Positions 56,293 through 56,381 of a DNA stretch of 56,381 bases are shown here, one piece after another. The notes under the pieces were generated by a model. That model had not been told where the DNA came from and made no database searches. It saw only the letters and a list, made by a program, of their open reading frames with translations. Every line of letters begins with the position of its first letter. Positions within the stretch are counted from its first letter, which is position 1. A program made the translations under genes and the position numbers. This DNA comes from an uncultured Collinsella sp. (GTDB lineage: Bacteria > Actinomycetota > Coriobacteriia > Coriobacteriales > Coriobacteriaceae), in assembly GCA_900541245.1 (NCBI GenBank), contig UQIS01000009.1:1-56381 (forward strand), in the 5' to 3' direction.

Positions 56293-56332
56293 TAGAAACG
56301 GGCCCTGTCCCAATTGGAGACAGAGCCCGAAA
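56293..56332 (-). terminator. Terminator after tRNA-Thr(TGT)
   Basis: The minus strand forms CGGGCTCTGTC / GACAGGGCCCG, followed by TTTCTATTTATG, shortly after the tRNA 3' end. Confidence 0.8.
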
Positions 56333-56338
56333 CTCTCA

Positions 56339-56381
56339 TGGAGCCAGTGACAGGAATCGAACCTGCAACCCACTGATTACA
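56339..56381 (-). tRNA. tRNA-Thr (anticodon TGT), 5' part cut by the window edge
   Basis: The 3' half of a tRNA: from the edge, TGT anticodon and AA, stem TCAGT, variable GGGTT, T-arm GCAGGTTCGATTCCTGT, acceptor CACTGGC, discriminator T and encoded CCA. The 5' half lies beyond the window. Confidence 0.85.

Noticed and set aside
55533..56295. Two short genes (minus 55533-55925, plus 55876-56295)
   Set aside because: The first has no recognisable domain and runs into the palindromes; the second is a translation of the palindromic repeats themselves. Neither has a good ribosome-binding site.

Overview
The window reads as a chromosomal segment from a Coriobacteriia member, most likely a Collinsella-type gut actinobacterium. 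The grounds are the moderately high GC, core proteins that look actinobacterial, a Gram-positive style fatty-acid operon with FabK, and small intergenic palindromes of the AAAGGGACAG type. The assignment rests on remembered family features, not on a search. The first ~70 bases are almost pure C and look like a contig edge or artefact.

Layout. 123-1943: a histidine phosphatase and a cation diffusion facilitator (minus strand). 2106-3320: an orphan PTS EIIC gene bracketed by two copies of a 27-bp motif. 3361-12534 (minus): a complete type II fatty-acid operon, fabH-acpP-fabK-fabD-fabG-fabF-accB-fabZ-accC-accDA, with accD and accA fused into one gene. The biotin ligase birA (12711-13487, plus) is divergent from it across a spacer carrying two near-identical 17-bp operator-like sites. 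13603-17016 (minus): the str operon rpsL-rpsG-fusA-rpsJ. 17423-18968: an ECF-like sigma factor and its probable membrane anti-sigma partner. 19279-27255: rpoB-rpoC, in which beta-prime carries an extra C-terminal domain resembling the alpha-subunit CTD. 27543-29767: galU and rplJ-rplL with an L10-type leader.

30271-51019 is a mixed block that separates rplJL from rplKA. It holds an aminotransferase, a deoxyinosine glycosylase, a GH13 enzyme, an MFS exporter, a fused feoAB iron transporter, an IS110/IS1111-type insertion sequence, an esterase, a PTS EIIA, asnS, a WYL-like regulator, a TrpX-type ABC importer (three genes), an MscS channel, and a two-gene unit of a ParB-like/BMP fusion protein plus a metallophosphoesterase.

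51145-56381 (minus): tRNA-Thr(UGU, cut by the window edge), tRNA-Tyr, tRNA-Thr(GGU), tRNA-Met, tuf, rpmG, tRNA-Trp, secE, nusG, rplK, rplA. This is the ancient tRNA-tuf-secE-nusG-L11 arrangement, here interrupted by ~0.8 kb of palindromic repeats.

The most unusual signals are non-coding: two copies of a covarying two-hairpin element just past the stop codons of rpoC and of the esterase; an IS1111-like element inserted at the edge of one copy, whose 3' non-coding region contains short matches to its own insertion flanks (a guide-RNA candidate); a 203-bp nested inverted repeat touching the rplJL promoter; and two palindrome clusters beside the tRNA genes.
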